From Streptomyces sp. T12 (GTDB taxonomy: Bacteria > Actinomycetota > Actinomycetes > Streptomycetales > Streptomycetaceae), in NCBI RefSeq assembly GCF_028736035.1, contig NZ_CP117866.1, positions 11,263,001-11,327,000 of the forward strand: a DNA stretch of 64,000 bases, read 5' to 3'. Positions 1-8,635 of the stretch are shown piece after piece (the stretch's first letter is position 1; the number at the start of each line of letters is the position of its first letter). The position numbers were made by a program, and so were the translations under genes. The notes under the pieces were generated by a model. The model did not search any database. It saw nothing but the letters and a program-made list of their open reading frames with translations, and was not told where the DNA came from.

Positions 1-1
1 G

Positions 2-280
2 GAGCCGGTTCGGTACGACTACGTGCTCACGGAGAAGGGGCGCGACTTCTACGGTGTGCTGCTGGTGATGAACCGGTGGGGGGACCGCTGGCTGTCCGGT
101 GAAGAGGGCCCGCCGGTAGTCATGCATCACGAGGTCTGCGGACAGGAAGCCCATGCCGAGGTGGTGTGTTCTTCCTGCGGCGAGCAGATGACCGCGGAGA
201 ACACCAGTCCTCGGATGGGCCCCGGCTATCCGCCACATCTGGCCGAACGGCCGGATGTGCGGGAGCGTTTCGCCGGCTGA
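2..280 (+). CDS. HxlR-family transcriptional regulator, C-terminal part
   Basis: The frame is open from the left edge, so the N-terminus lies outside the window. The visible stretch VLTEKGRDFYGVLLVMNRW is the typical end of the winged-helix DNA-binding domain of HxlR regulators (LTxKG followed by a helix containing W). A roughly 60-residue tail follows with a CGQ/CSSCG cysteine pair, common in Streptomyces HxlR proteins. It ends 113 bases before a same-strand SRPBCC gene and may regulate it. The family call is secure; the ligand and targets are unknown. Confidence 0.85.
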   Translation, partial: EPVRYDYVLTEKGRDFYGVLLVMNRWGDRWLSGEEGPPVVMHHEVCGQEAHAEVVCSSCGEQMTAENTSPRMGPGYPPHLAERPDVRERFAG

Positions 281-393
281 CTCAGCGGCTCTGCCGGGGC
301 TGCGTTTCCCTTGACATGTGAGTCTATCTACGCAACTTTACTGGTCACGTCAGGTCATGGGAGTTCTCGGATCGGCATGGAGGCTGCAGGAAC

Positions 394-927
394 ATGGAGT
401 GGACAGGCGCGCGCTATGCGGACAAGCCGACGGTGGAGGTCCGCACCTGGATCGCTGCTGCGCCCGAACAGGTGTGGACGCTCGTGTCCGACATCGAGTT
501 GATGCCGCGTATGAGCTCCGAGCTGCAGTACGTCGAATGGCTGGACGGCAGGACCGCCCCTGCTCTGGGAGCCCGGTTCATCGGCCGGAGCAAGCACGAG
601 GCGCTCGGGGAGTGGACCACCACATCCCACATCGTCGAGTACGAGCCGCCGAGGCTGCTTGCCTGGGGCGTCGAGGACCCGCAGAACCCAACGGCGATCT
701 GGCGGTTCACGTTGGAGCCGCAGGGCAGTGGCACTCTGCTGAGCGAATGGATGCAGATGGGGCCGGCCCGTTCGGGCCTCTCCTTCGCCATCGATCGCAT
801 GCCGGAGAAGGAGCAGAAGATCGTCTTCGTGCGCATGCGGGAGTTCGAGGCCAACATGACCATCACCCTCGAAGAGATCAAGAAGCTGGCCGAGAGGGCC
901 CAGCCCGCGGGCGAGGCGAGGCCCTGA
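394..927 (+). CDS. SRPBCC-family (polyketide cyclase/START-like) protein
   Basis: A 177-residue cytoplasmic protein with a SRPBCC hydrophobic-cavity fold. The opening TVEVRTWIAAAPEQVWTLVSDIELMPRM is the family start (strand, then the helix with VW..VSDIE..P), and W-x(2)-TSHIVEYEPPRLLAWGV follows mid-protein. Such proteins bind or act on small hydrophobic ligands; the reaction cannot be read from sequence. The stop overlaps the ATG of the next gene (TGATG), so it is translationally coupled to the luciferase-like oxidoreductase. The two probably act on the same compound. Confidence 0.85.
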   Translation: MEWTGARYADKPTVEVRTWIAAAPEQVWTLVSDIELMPRMSSELQYVEWLDGRTAPALGARFIGRSKHEALGEWTTTSHIVEYEPPRLLAWGVEDPQNPTAIWRFTLEPQGSGTLLSEWMQMGPARSGLSFAIDRMPEKEQKIVFVRMREFEANMTITLEEIKKLAERAQPAGEARP

Positions 928-1988
928 TGCGTACCTCCACCACGATCGAAGCTTCCGGGAGCGACTGGCGGGAGATCGTCGCCTATGTCACCGAGGCGGA
1001 GAAGCTCGGTCTCGACATCTGCTGGGTGGCGGAGGCGTGGGGCTCCGAGGCCCCCTCGCCGTTGGGCTACCTCGCGGCGAAGACCGAGCGCATGCTCCTC
1101 GGATCCGGAATCATCCAACTCGGCACCCGCACGCCGATGGCCATCGCCCGCGCCGCGATCACACTGTCGCAGATCTCCCAGGGGCGCTTCCTTCTCGGAC
1201 TGGGCCCCTCCGGACCGCAGGTGATCGAGGGGCTGCACGGCGTGCCCTTCGCCCGGCCGCTGGCGCGGATGCGGGAGACCGTCGAGATCGTGCGGGAGGC
1301 CGCCGCGGGCGGCAAAGTCTCCTACTCAGGACAGGAGTTCCGGATTCCACTGCCGGGCGCGGAGGCGAAGCCCATGCGTCTGTCGATGCGTGCCGAGCAT
1401 GACATTCCGGTCTACCTCGCCACTCTCTCGCCGAAGATGCTGCACCTGACCGGTGAGATCGCCGATGGGTGGCTGGGCACCAGTTTCGTGCCCGAGGGCG
1501 CCAAGGAGGCGTACTTCGACCACCTGGACCAGGGCCTGGCCACCGCCGGTCGCGCCCGTGCCGACCTCGACATCTGCCAAGGTGCCGAGGTCGCCTTCGC
1601 GGACGACGAGGACGCGCTGAGCGCGATGGTGGCCGGACGCAGGAAGGAACTGGCCTTCAGCCTCGGCGGCATGGGTTCCGCGACCACGAACTTCTACAAC
1701 AACGCCTACAGCCGCCAGGGTTGGGCCGAGGCGGCGGCTGAAGTCCGGACACGTTGGCAGGCTGGGGACCGGGACGGCGCGGCCGGCTTGGTCACCGACG
1801 AAATGGTCCTGGCGACCACTCTGATCGGAACCGAGGCCATGGTGCGCCAGCGGCTGCGTGTGTGGCGCGACGCCGGTGTGGACACCGTACGTTTTTATCC
1901 GGCCGGAGAGACTCTCGACGCTCGGCTCACCACTCTCGGCCGGGCCATCGACCTGGTCCGTGACATCGAGGACGAGGCGGCACGGTAG
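927..1988 (+). CDS. LLM-class (F420-dependent type) oxidoreductase
   Basis: A 353-residue luciferase-like monooxygenase-fold protein. Family features are AEKLGLDICWVAEAWGSE near the N-terminus (the flavin/F420 binding strand), LGSGIIQLGTRTPMAIARAA, SQGRFLLGLGPSGPQV around residue 90, and a terminal segment placing a TIM-barrel helix. The reading frame is open far upstream, but the ATG at 927 is chosen because it overlaps the preceding stop and starts the family domain. F420 rather than FMN as cofactor is inferred from the actinobacterial subfamily. It probably oxidises or reduces the ligand handled by its SRPBCC partner. Confidence 0.88.
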   Translation: MRTSTTIEASGSDWREIVAYVTEAEKLGLDICWVAEAWGSEAPSPLGYLAAKTERMLLGSGIIQLGTRTPMAIARAAITLSQISQGRFLLGLGPSGPQVIEGLHGVPFARPLARMRETVEIVREAAAGGKVSYSGQEFRIPLPGAEAKPMRLSMRAEHDIPVYLATLSPKMLHLTGEIADGWLGTSFVPEGAKEAYFDHLDQGLATAGRARADLDICQGAEVAFADDEDALSAMVAGRRKELAFSLGGMGSATTNFYNNAYSRQGWAEAAAEVRTRWQAGDRDGAAGLVTDEMVLATTLIGTEAMVRQRLRVWRDAGVDTVRFYPAGETLDARLTTLGRAIDLVRDIEDEAAR

Positions 1989-2039
1989 GGGCACGGCCGG
2001 GTGCAGTCGAGGAGTGGTGTTTGCAGGCGTCGGGCGACG

Positions 2040-2678
2040 TCAACCGTGCGCGCTGACGCCGTCCGCCGCCAGGCCCGACATCAGCAGGGTGATCGTGTGG
2101 AACGTCCTGGCCAGGGCGTCCTCCCGGTCCGCCGCGGCGGCGATGATCTGGTTACCCTCGCACAGGACGGCCAACAGCAGCCGGGCGACGGTGGCGACCG
2201 GAACGTCCGGTTCCACGTCACCGCGTTCGGCCAGGACAGCCAAGAGCCGTTCGATCGGCGGCTGGGCCACCGTGTCGTTGATGTGCCGGTACTGCTCCAC
2301 CAGCACCGAGGGCGCCTGGGCCATCAGCTCTCGATGCAGGGGATCGTCGATGGTCCGCCGCAAGAAGGCGTGCGTGAGGTTCGACACGGCGGTCAAGGCA
2401 GGCTCGCCCGGCGTCGCACGGATCGCCTCGGACGCCGCGTCGGCGAGCGCTCCGACCCGCTGGAGCAGCTCCGTGTAGAGCTCGGCGAACATCGCCTTCT
2501 TGTCCGAGAAGTGGTGGTAGAAGGTGCCTTTGCTCACTTGCGCCGCCGCGGTGATGGCCTCGACCGACGTGTCCGCGAACCCGTTGTCGACGAAGAGTTT
2601 GCGCGCGGCCGCCACCAGGTCCGCCCGGGTCTGCTCCGCATATAGCTGTCGTCGGTTTGGCCCTCTCATGGTGACCAT
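2040..2678 (-). CDS. TetR-family transcriptional regulator
   Basis: A 212-residue repressor. The N-terminal DNA-binding domain is complete: RADLVAAARKLFVDNGF, then AITAAAQVSKGTFYHHF with the recognition helix, then SDKKAMFAELY. The C-terminal half is the usual helical ligand domain. It is divergent from the reductase at 2766, and the 23-bp imperfect palindrome between them is a likely operator, so it probably represses both itself and the reductase. An alternative start (MRGPNRR) lies three codons in. The ligand is unknown. Confidence 0.9.
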   Translation of the reverse strand: MVTMRGPNRRQLYAEQTRADLVAAARKLFVDNGFADTSVEAITAAAQVSKGTFYHHFSDKKAMFAELYTELLQRVGALADAASEAIRATPGEPALTAVSNLTHAFLRRTIDDPLHRELMAQAPSVLVEQYRHINDTVAQPPIERLLAVLAERGDVEPDVPVATVARLLLAVLCEGNQIIAAAADREDALARTFHTITLLMSGLAADGVSAHG

Positions 2679-2684
2679 CGTATA

Positions 2685-2707
2685 TTCAATGACCTGAAGT
2701 CAGTGAA
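2685..2707. promoter_or_regulatory. Candidate TetR operator (inverted repeat)
   Basis: TTCAATGAC and GTCAGTGAA form 9-bp arms with one mismatch around a 5-base spacer (ctgaa). The site lies in the short divergent region between the TetR gene and the reductase. It overlaps the most upstream possible start of the reductase, which is one reason for preferring the GTG at 2766. Confidence 0.5.
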
Positions 2708-2765
2708 TGACTCGTGGTCGGTCAGTGGTCGTTGTGACAGTGCCCTCCGGAAGGCAGACGTAGCC

Positions 2766-3941
2766 GTGGAAAAGCGCAGAATCTTGTTGCTGGGTGCGAC
2801 GGGGTACACGGGGCGGCGAGTTCTCAGGGAACTGCTCGCACGAGGTGAGAAGCCGACCTTGGTCGGGCGAAGCCGAACGAAGATGCTGACCCTGGCCGAA
2901 CGCTTCGAGGCGGAACTGCCGGTGGCAGAAGTGGACGTCACCTCTTCCGCCCACCTCACGCGCCTTCTGGGCCCCAGCGATGTGGTCGTCTCCACGGTCG
3001 GGCCGTTCATGCAGCTGGGCATGGCCACGGTCACGGCTGCCGCGCGGGCGGGAGCGCGCTACTTCGACTCCACGGGGGAGGGCCCCTTCGCCCGCCGGGT
3101 CCTCCTTGAGCTGGACTCCGTCGCGGCCGCCCGGGGAGCGACTCTCGTGCCCGCGTTCGGCTACGACTACGTGCCCGGCAATCTCGCCGGCGCCCTGGCC
3201 CTGGAACAGGCGGGCGAGCGCGCATGCCATGTCGAGATCGGCTACTTCATCACCCGTTCGGGGCGCGGGAGTGAGCTGCATTACCGGAGCGCCCTGCGCG
3301 ACTCCTGGGACCTGACCACGGGTGGCACGCGCCAGACGCTGGTCGCCGCGGCGGCCGAGGACGGGTTCGCCTACCGCTCTCCACGCCCTGGAGCCTCTTC
3401 CCGACTGGTCGACGAGCGGGCCGCCAAGCGTGTCCTCACCTTCCGCTACGCCGGTGTGCGACGCCCGGCCATGACCGTCCCGGGCACGGAGCATCTCGGC
3501 CTGCCTGAGGTCTTCCCTCAGTTGGAGAGCGTCGAGGTGGGGATGGGCTGGCTCGGGCGGTGGACGCGTCCGGTACAGATCGCCGCCATGCTCCAGGCGC
3601 CCTTGCTGAGGTCGGCGAAGGTGCGGGCTGCTCTGACGCGGTGGTCCGGGCGGCTCCCGGGAGCACATCGTGAGCCGGACACCGACGGCCGTTCCCTGGT
3701 GATCGCGGTCGCCCGCGACGGCCACGGTCGTCCCCTGGCCACGACGGCCCTCACCGGACCCGATCCCTACGAGATGACGGGCTCCCTCCTGGCGTGGGGC
3801 GCAGTCCATGCGGCGGCGCCGGATGCCGTCCTCAAGCCCGGTGTGCACGGTCCGGTCGCGGCCTTCGGGCTCGACACCCTCAGGCTCGGTGCCGCCGAGG
3901 CGGGAGTACACGAAGTCGACGGGGCGTTGGCCCGTCGGTGA
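2766..3941 (+). CDS. Saccharopine dehydrogenase-like NAD(P)-binding reductase
   Basis: A 391-residue protein beginning with a Rossmann nucleotide site, ILLLGATGYTGRRVLRELL, followed by SRTKM.. and SDVVVSTVGPFMQLG, the pattern of saccharopine-dehydrogenase-like and trans-acting enoyl reductases. The mid-segment PAFGYDYVPGNLAGALAL is characteristic. The frame stays open to 2703, but the GTG at 2766 starts just before the Rossmann strand and avoids the operator. It is likely repressed by the divergent TetR protein. The true substrate is unknown; a lipid or polyketide enoyl reduction is possible. Confidence 0.82.
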   Translation: MEKRRILLLGATGYTGRRVLRELLARGEKPTLVGRSRTKMLTLAERFEAELPVAEVDVTSSAHLTRLLGPSDVVVSTVGPFMQLGMATVTAAARAGARYFDSTGEGPFARRVLLELDSVAAARGATLVPAFGYDYVPGNLAGALALEQAGERACHVEIGYFITRSGRGSELHYRSALRDSWDLTTGGTRQTLVAAAAEDGFAYRSPRPGASSRLVDERAAKRVLTFRYAGVRRPAMTVPGTEHLGLPEVFPQLESVEVGMGWLGRWTRPVQIAAMLQAPLLRSAKVRAALTRWSGRLPGAHREPDTDGRSLVIAVARDGHGRPLATTALTGPDPYEMTGSLLAWGAVHAAAPDAVLKPGVHGPVAAFGLDTLRLGAAEAGVHEVDGALARR

Positions 3942-4072
3942 TCTCTGCGCGGGCATGGATCACGGCATCGGGGCGTTGAACCACCGCGACTGAGTTGATG
4001 AACAGGTTGTGCGATCGGGAGCGAGTCGGCCACTGACGTGGAGTCGACCGTCCCAGTGGAAAGGAAAGGTCC

Positions 4073-5485
4073 ATGGACCAGCAGGGTGAGCACTTCGACG
4101 TCGTCGTACTCGGCGCGGGCCCAGGTGGGTACGTGGCCGCCATCAGGGCCGCCCAACTGGGCAAGCGCGTAGCGGTCGTCGAGGAGAAGTACTGGGGCGG
4201 CGTCTGCCTGAACGTGGGCTGCATCCCCACCAAGGCCCTGCTGCGCAACGCCGAACTGGCGCACGTCTTCACGCGCGAGGCGAAGACCTTCGGCATCAAG
4301 GTCGACGGTGAGGTCTCGTTCGACTACGGGGAGGCATTCCGCCGTAGTCGGAAGGTCGCGGACGGCCGGGTCAAGGGCGTCCACTACCTGATGAAGAAGA
4401 ACAAGATCACGGAAGTCGGTGGCCGCGGTACGTTCCTCGACCCGCACACGCTTCTGGTCGCCGACCACGACGGCAACTCCCGCACCATAGGCTTCGACCA
4501 CTGCATCATCGCCACAGGCGCCACCCCGAAGCTGCTACCCGGCACCAAGCGCAGCGCGCGCGTGGTGACGTACGAGGAGCAGATCCTCGCGGAGGACCTC
4601 CCGCAGTCGATCGTCATCGCGGGTGCCGGCGCCATCGGCATCGAGTTCGCGTACGTCCTGCACAACTACGGTGTGCAGGTCACGATCGTGGAGTTCCTGG
4701 ACCGAGTCGCTCCCCTCGAGGACGCCGAGGTTTCCGCCGTACTCGCCAAGCAGTACCGAAAGTTGGGCATCGACGTACTCACCTCGACCCGTGTCGAGTC
4801 GATCGATGAGTCCGGGCAGCAGGTCCGCGTCACGGTCACCGGGAAGGACGGTGCCCGCCAGGTCCTGGAGGCGGACAAGGTCCTCCAAGCGATCGGCTTC
4901 GCCCCGAACGTGACCGGGTACGGCCTGGAGAACACCGGCGTCAAGGTCACGGAGCGCGGCGCCATCGATGTGGACGAGCGCTGCCGTACGTCCGTTCCGC
5001 ACATCTACGCCATCGGTGACGTCACCGCGAAGCTCATGCTCGCGCACGCCGCTGAGGCGATGGGAGTGGTCGCCGCTGAGACCCTCTCAGGCGCGGAGAC
5101 CATGGAGCTGGACTACGTCATGATCCCGCGCACCACCTTCTGCCAGCCGCAGATCGCCAGCTTCGGCTACACCGAGGAACAGGCGAGGGCGCAGGGTTTC
5201 GACGTCCAGGTGGCCCAGTTCCCGTTCACCGCGAACGCCAAGGCTCATGGCCTGGGTGATGCGACCGGCTTCGTGAAGCTCATCAGTGACGCCAAGTACG
5301 GCGAGCTCATAGGCGCTCACCTCATCGGCCCGGACGTCACCGAGCTGCTCCCCGAACTGACGCTGGCCCAGCAGTGGGACCTCACCGTCCATGAGGTCGC
5401 CCGCAACGTCCACGCCCACCCCACCCTCGGCGAGGCGGTCAAGGAAGCCGTCCACGGCCTCGCGGGCCACATGATCAACATGTAG
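4073..5485 (+). CDS. lpdA: Dihydrolipoyl dehydrogenase (mycobacterial Lpd type)
   Basis: A 470-residue flavoprotein that reoxidises dihydrolipoamide with NAD in 2-oxoacid dehydrogenase complexes. The FAD Rossmann motif [17 protein letters not shown] is at residues 14-30. The redox disulfide C45-x4-C50 sits in [14 protein letters not shown] second Rossmann site ([11 protein letters not shown]) binds NAD, and the C-terminal catalytic pair is H449 and E454 in [22 protein letters not shown] and the tail GLAGHMIN follow the Mycobacterium Lpd pattern. AAGGAAAGG precedes the ATG. No E1 or E2 genes are adjacent, so this is a stand-alone extra copy. Confidence 0.95.
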   Translation: MDQQGEHFDVVVLGAGPGGYVAAIRAAQLGKRVAVVEEKYWGGVCLNVGCIPTKALLRNAELAHVFTREAKTFGIKVDGEVSFDYGEAFRRSRKVADGRVKGVHYLMKKNKITEVGGRGTFLDPHTLLVADHDGNSRTIGFDHCIIATGATPKLLPGTKRSARVVTYEEQILAEDLPQSIVIAGAGAIGIEFAYVLHNYGVQVTIVEFLDRVAPLEDAEVSAVLAKQYRKLGIDVLTSTRVESIDESGQQVRVTVTGKDGARQVLEADKVLQAIGFAPNVTGYGLENTGVKVTERGAIDVDERCRTSVPHIYAIGDVTAKLMLAHAAEAMGVVAAETLSGAETMELDYVMIPRTTFCQPQIASFGYTEEQARAQGFDVQVAQFPFTANAKAHGLGDATGFVKLISDAKYGELIGAHLIGPDVTELLPELTLAQQWDLTVHEVARNVHAHPTLGEAVKEAVHGLAGHMINM

Positions 5486-5609
5486 CAGGCGCTGCCCTCT
5501 CGAAATGCGACGTGAGTACGGGCTGGGTGGTCTGCCGCGTTACCGACCTGTGCGCGAGGCAGTTCCGTAAAGGCGACGATGAGTTGGACTCGGTGCAGCG
5601 GCACCAGGG

Positions 5610-5759
5610 TGCATCGAGCAGGTTAGCGACCCGGTTGGCCGCGGCGTCGAGGGCCTCGTACGTGATGCGGTCGTCGCCGAAGACGATCGCGGTGCGTTCC
5701 GGGTAGCGGGACGCGGAATCCGTCAGCAGTCGTGACGCGTTGCGGCTCAAGCTGTGCAT
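5610..5759 (-). pseudogene. Acyl-CoA synthetase N-terminal fragment
   Basis: About 50 codons (start near 5759) read as the first segment of an AMP-dependent acyl-CoA ligase: SRYPERTAIVFGDDRITYEAL then DAAANRVANLL. After LLDA the similarity stops and unrelated sequence runs to a stop near 5475. Only the extreme N-terminus remains, so the gene is dead. It sits beside amidase and acyl-CoA dehydrogenase genes, where an intact ligase would be expected. Confidence 0.65.
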
Positions 5760-5789
5760 CGTCGTTCTTCGGGATTTTCGGGCGGGTGG

Positions 5790-7310
5790 TCAGGGTCCAG
5801 TGGTGGGGGTCTGGACGAAGGCCGGAGGCGGCACGAAGCCGTCCACTTCCCGGCCCAGCAGGGCGGCGAACTCGATGGTGGTGAGATCGCCCCCGCTCGG
5901 GCCCATGGCCTGCAGACCGATGGGCAGTCCGCTCCTGCCTCGGCGCACCGGGATGGTCGTCGCCGGCCCCCCGGAGACGTTGGCGACGGCGCTCCACTTG
6001 ACCTGGTCCCAGTAAGGGCGTCGCACACCTTCGACTTCGAATGGCCGCCCGAACCAGTCGATCAGCTTGTGGTGGTGGGCGGGGGCGGCCGTCGGGGTGA
6101 CCGGCATGAGCACGATGTCGAAGTCCTGGAAGAACTCGAACCATCGCTGCCGGATCTCATTGCGCACCATGTGGGCCTGCAGCCAGTGATAGTGGGACTG
6201 GAAGGTTCCGAGCAGGGCGGGACCGGCGTCACCCCGCGGGTGCTGGACGAACCGGGCCAGCACTGCGGCGCTGGAGGCAGGAGCGAGGCCGGTGCGGTCG
6301 CCCGCGCCGAAGAGCAGGGGTTGGAAGGCCTTCCCGTGATTCGTCGCGATGTCGACAGGGAGGCTGGCGGGCTGGACCGTGATCTTCGCGCCGGCCGCCC
6401 GCAGAACAGTGACTGCATCGTCCACGGCTGCCGCGACGTCGCTGTCGACCGGACACGCGGGATCCTCACCCCAGACGGCGACCCGGAAGTCGGCGAGCTT
6501 GGTCGCGCGCGGCGGTGCGAGTGTGTAGCTGAAACCGCCGTCGTAGTCGGCGGGCCCGACCGTTGCCCGCAGGATCGGGACGAGGTCACGGGCGTCGCGG
6601 ACCTGCGCGCCGCCGCAGCCCATGTCGGCCTCGGTCCATCGTCCTGGGCCCGGGCCGTAGGGCACATGCCCGATGAGGGGTATCGACCGCCAGGTCGACT
6701 TGTGCCCGTACAGGCCGTTGAAGTGGGACGGGATCCTGGTCGATCCGCCGATTTCCGAGCCGAAGTCGAACGTCGTGAGGCCCGCGGCGGTGGCGACGGC
6801 GCCGCCCCCGGCGGATCCGCCCGAGGTACGGGTCGTGTCCCACGGGTTCGATGAAGGACCGAACACCGGGTTGTCGGCCTGGACGTCCTGGTTGCCCGGA
6901 GGCATGTTGCTCTTCCCCATGATCACGGCACCGGCCGAACGCAGCCGCTTGACCGCCTCGGCGTCCTGGTCGGGCACGTAGTCCTTGAGGTCTGTTCGCC
7001 CGCAGACGGTGCGCATCCCGGCTGTCTCGAAGCTGTCCTTGACCGTGATCGGCACACCGTGCAGAGGACCGAGGTCTCGCCCGGCTGCCCGCGCGGCGTC
7101 CGCTTCCCCGGCCTCGCGACGGGCCCGCTCGGGGTCAAGGGTCACCACCGCGTTCAACGCGGTGTTATGGGTGGCGATCCGCTCAAGATAGAGCTCGACG
7201 AGTTCCCGGCTCGAGATCTCACCCGCGGCCAGCGCGCGTGACTGCTCCACTGCGGGCTGGAAGGGGACGTCACTCACGGCATGCCTCATCTCTGACTCTG
7301 ACGGCGCCAT
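5790..7310 (-). CDS. Amidase-signature family hydrolase
   Basis: A roughly 506-residue amidase that hydrolyses C-N amide bonds with a Ser-cisSer-Lys triad. All three residues are visible and correctly spaced: Lys in PITVKDSFET (about 91), the cis-Ser in TSGGSAGG (about 166) and the nucleophile in SEIGGSTRIP (about 190). The usual second serine of GGSSGG is Ala. The C-terminus carries the IGLQAMGP segment. The ATG at 7310 follows a TTG codon that could also be used. It may release a carboxylic acid for the neighbouring acyl-CoA enzymes; the substrate is unknown. Confidence 0.92.
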   Translation of the reverse strand: MAPSESEMRHAVSDVPFQPAVEQSRALAAGEISSRELVELYLERIATHNTALNAVVTLDPERARREAGEADAARAAGRDLGPLHGVPITVKDSFETAGMRTVCGRTDLKDYVPDQDAEAVKRLRSAGAVIMGKSNMPPGNQDVQADNPVFGPSSNPWDTTRTSGGSAGGGAVATAAGLTTFDFGSEIGGSTRIPSHFNGLYGHKSTWRSIPLIGHVPYGPGPGRWTEADMGCGGAQVRDARDLVPILRATVGPADYDGGFSYTLAPPRATKLADFRVAVWGEDPACPVDSDVAAAVDDAVTVLRAAGAKITVQPASLPVDIATNHGKAFQPLLFGAGDRTGLAPASSAAVLARFVQHPRGDAGPALLGTFQSHYHWLQAHMVRNEIRQRWFEFFQDFDIVLMPVTPTAAPAHHHKLIDWFGRPFEVEGVRRPYWDQVKWSAVANVSGGPATTIPVRRGRSGLPIGLQAMGPSGGDLTTIEFAALLGREVDGFVPPPAFVQTPTTGP

Positions 7311-7535
7311 CAAATGTGAGTCATAATATTACATTCGACAGACCATAGGTTCGGGATGACGTGCAAGGCAATGGCCCTGCGGAATGAACGGAGGATCCTG
7401 TGGCGTCAGAGGATCTTGTGGCATCAAGGGACGACCTCGTCGCCAACGTCGTCGCGGAGGAGCTACGCGCGCAGGCGGCGCGGTACGGCACTCTGCGGCC
7501 CGGCTGCCCGGCTGCCCGGCTGCCCGGGAGTCGAG

Positions 7536-7700
7536 GATCTCGTTCGCGGCTATCTGTCGCCCGGGCATCGGGACCAGCGCGGCGTCGGATGTCCCTCCGC
7601 CGCCCTGCTCGACCAGATCGGCCGCTGCGAAGGCCTGGGTCGCTGCAGCTGTCCCGCGCCGCCTTCGACTCGAAGCTCGCCGATGAGGTCATCGAGAAGG
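7536..7700 (+). pseudogene. Relic of a TetR regulator C-terminal domain
   Basis: The frame through 7551 reads YLSPGHRDQRGVGCPSAALL followed by DQIGRCEGLGR, the signature of a TetR C-terminal domain (YLSPxHRDxPGxGCPxAAL). The helix-turn-helix part is missing and the frame breaks near 7650. The upstream 7400-7530 stretch has an in-frame GTG and a short repeat of ggctgcccg. A decayed regulator of the adjacent amidase or SDR gene is plausible. The 7314-7744 gap holds nothing else recognisable. Confidence 0.45.
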
Positions 7701-7744
7701 GCATCGAGGAACGCCCTCGCGTTCATCTACTGAACAGTGTGGGA

Positions 7745-8572
7745 TCAGGCCGGATCGACGAATATGTCGAGCGCGAGATCACCTTCGAAGTCGGCAGGGC
7801 TGTAGACGGACAGGTCGGTGACGCCCTCGTCCGACAGGACCTCGTCGTCGATGAACAGGTTGGCGGTGCACTTCCGCGCGTCACGCGTGAGGATGGCGTA
7901 CGCGGCGTCAGCCATGATCCGCGGACTACGGGCTTGTCCGGCGCCGCCGACCACGTTGCGTACGGCGGCCGTGTCGATCAGGGTCCGCGGCCACAACGAG
8001 TTGGCGGCGATGCCGTCGGCGGCGAGCTCCTCGGCGAGCCCGATGGTGCACAGACTCATGCCGTACTTCGACAGCGTGTAACCGAGATGCTTCCCCACCC
8101 AGTGCGGCGCGAGGTTCAACGGCGGGGAGAGTGTGAGGATGTGCGGGTTGCCCGCCTTGCGCAGGTGCGGGATAGCGGCCTTGCTCAGCAGGAACGTGCC
8201 ACGCGTGTTGATGTCCTGCATCAGGTCGTACCGCTTCATCTCCAGCTGCTCCGACGACGACAGGTCGATCGCGCTGGCGTTGTTCACCACGATGTCGATG
8301 CCACCGAAGGCGCTGACCGCCGCGTTGACAGCGGTGCGCACATCGTCCTCGTCGCGGACGTCACCGACGACGGCCAGCCCCTTGCCGCCCGCGCGCTCAA
8401 TCTCGTCAACGGCGGTGTGGACCGTGCCTTCGAGCTTCGGATGCGGCACGGCGGTCTTGGCGAGCATCACCACGTTCGCACCGTCGCGGGCCGCGCGCAG
8501 AGCGATGGCGAGTCCGATGCCGCGGCTGCCTCCCGACATCAGGATGGTCTTGTCGGCCAGCGTCTGTGTCAT
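7745..8572 (-). CDS. HSDL2-like short-chain dehydrogenase/reductase
   Basis: A 275-residue SDR. The nucleotide motif SGGSRGIGLAIALRAARDGA is followed by AKTAVPHPKLEGTVHTA, DVRDEDDVRTAV, NNAS, DINTRGTFLLSKA and LSPPLNLAPHWVGKHLGYTL with YxxxK (YTLSK). These blocks match hydroxysteroid-dehydrogenase-like protein 2 segment for segment. Bacterial relatives are typically linked to fatty-acid or sterol degradation. The frame is open to 8962, but the ATG at 8572 starts the family. It is divergent from an acyl-CoA dehydrogenase with 63 bases between, suggesting joint control. Confidence 0.9.
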   Translation of the reverse strand: MTQTLADKTILMSGGSRGIGLAIALRAARDGANVVMLAKTAVPHPKLEGTVHTAVDEIERAGGKGLAVVGDVRDEDDVRTAVNAAVSAFGGIDIVVNNASAIDLSSSEQLEMKRYDLMQDINTRGTFLLSKAAIPHLRKAGNPHILTLSPPLNLAPHWVGKHLGYTLSKYGMSLCTIGLAEELAADGIAANSLWPRTLIDTAAVRNVVGGAGQARSPRIMADAAYAILTRDARKCTANLFIDDEVLSDEGVTDLSVYSPADFEGDLALDIFVDPA

Positions 8573-8599
8573 GGTCGAACCTCCAAAATAGATTGTCGA

Positions 8600-8625
8600 G
8601 CTAATGATACGCGATGCTAATGGTA
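8600..8625. promoter_or_regulatory. Direct repeat in the SDR/acyl-CoA dehydrogenase divergent promoter
   Basis: GCTAATGATA (8600) and GCTAATGGTA (8616) form a near-exact direct repeat with a 16-bp period. GATAC and GTATC within them are also complementary. The location between two divergent genes makes it a likely regulator site, perhaps for the MarR protein at 9996. Confidence 0.35.
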
Positions 8626-8635
8626 TCTTCCCCGT

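Noticed and set aside
4073..5485. A pyruvate or branched-chain dehydrogenase operon around the Lpd gene
   Set aside because: No E1 or E2 component lies next to it; the neighbours are unrelated reductase and amidase genes.
7400..8620. A long plus-strand frame opposite the SDR
   Set aside because: Only shadow composition over the SDR gene. Its start part covers the TetR relic, which is in another frame.
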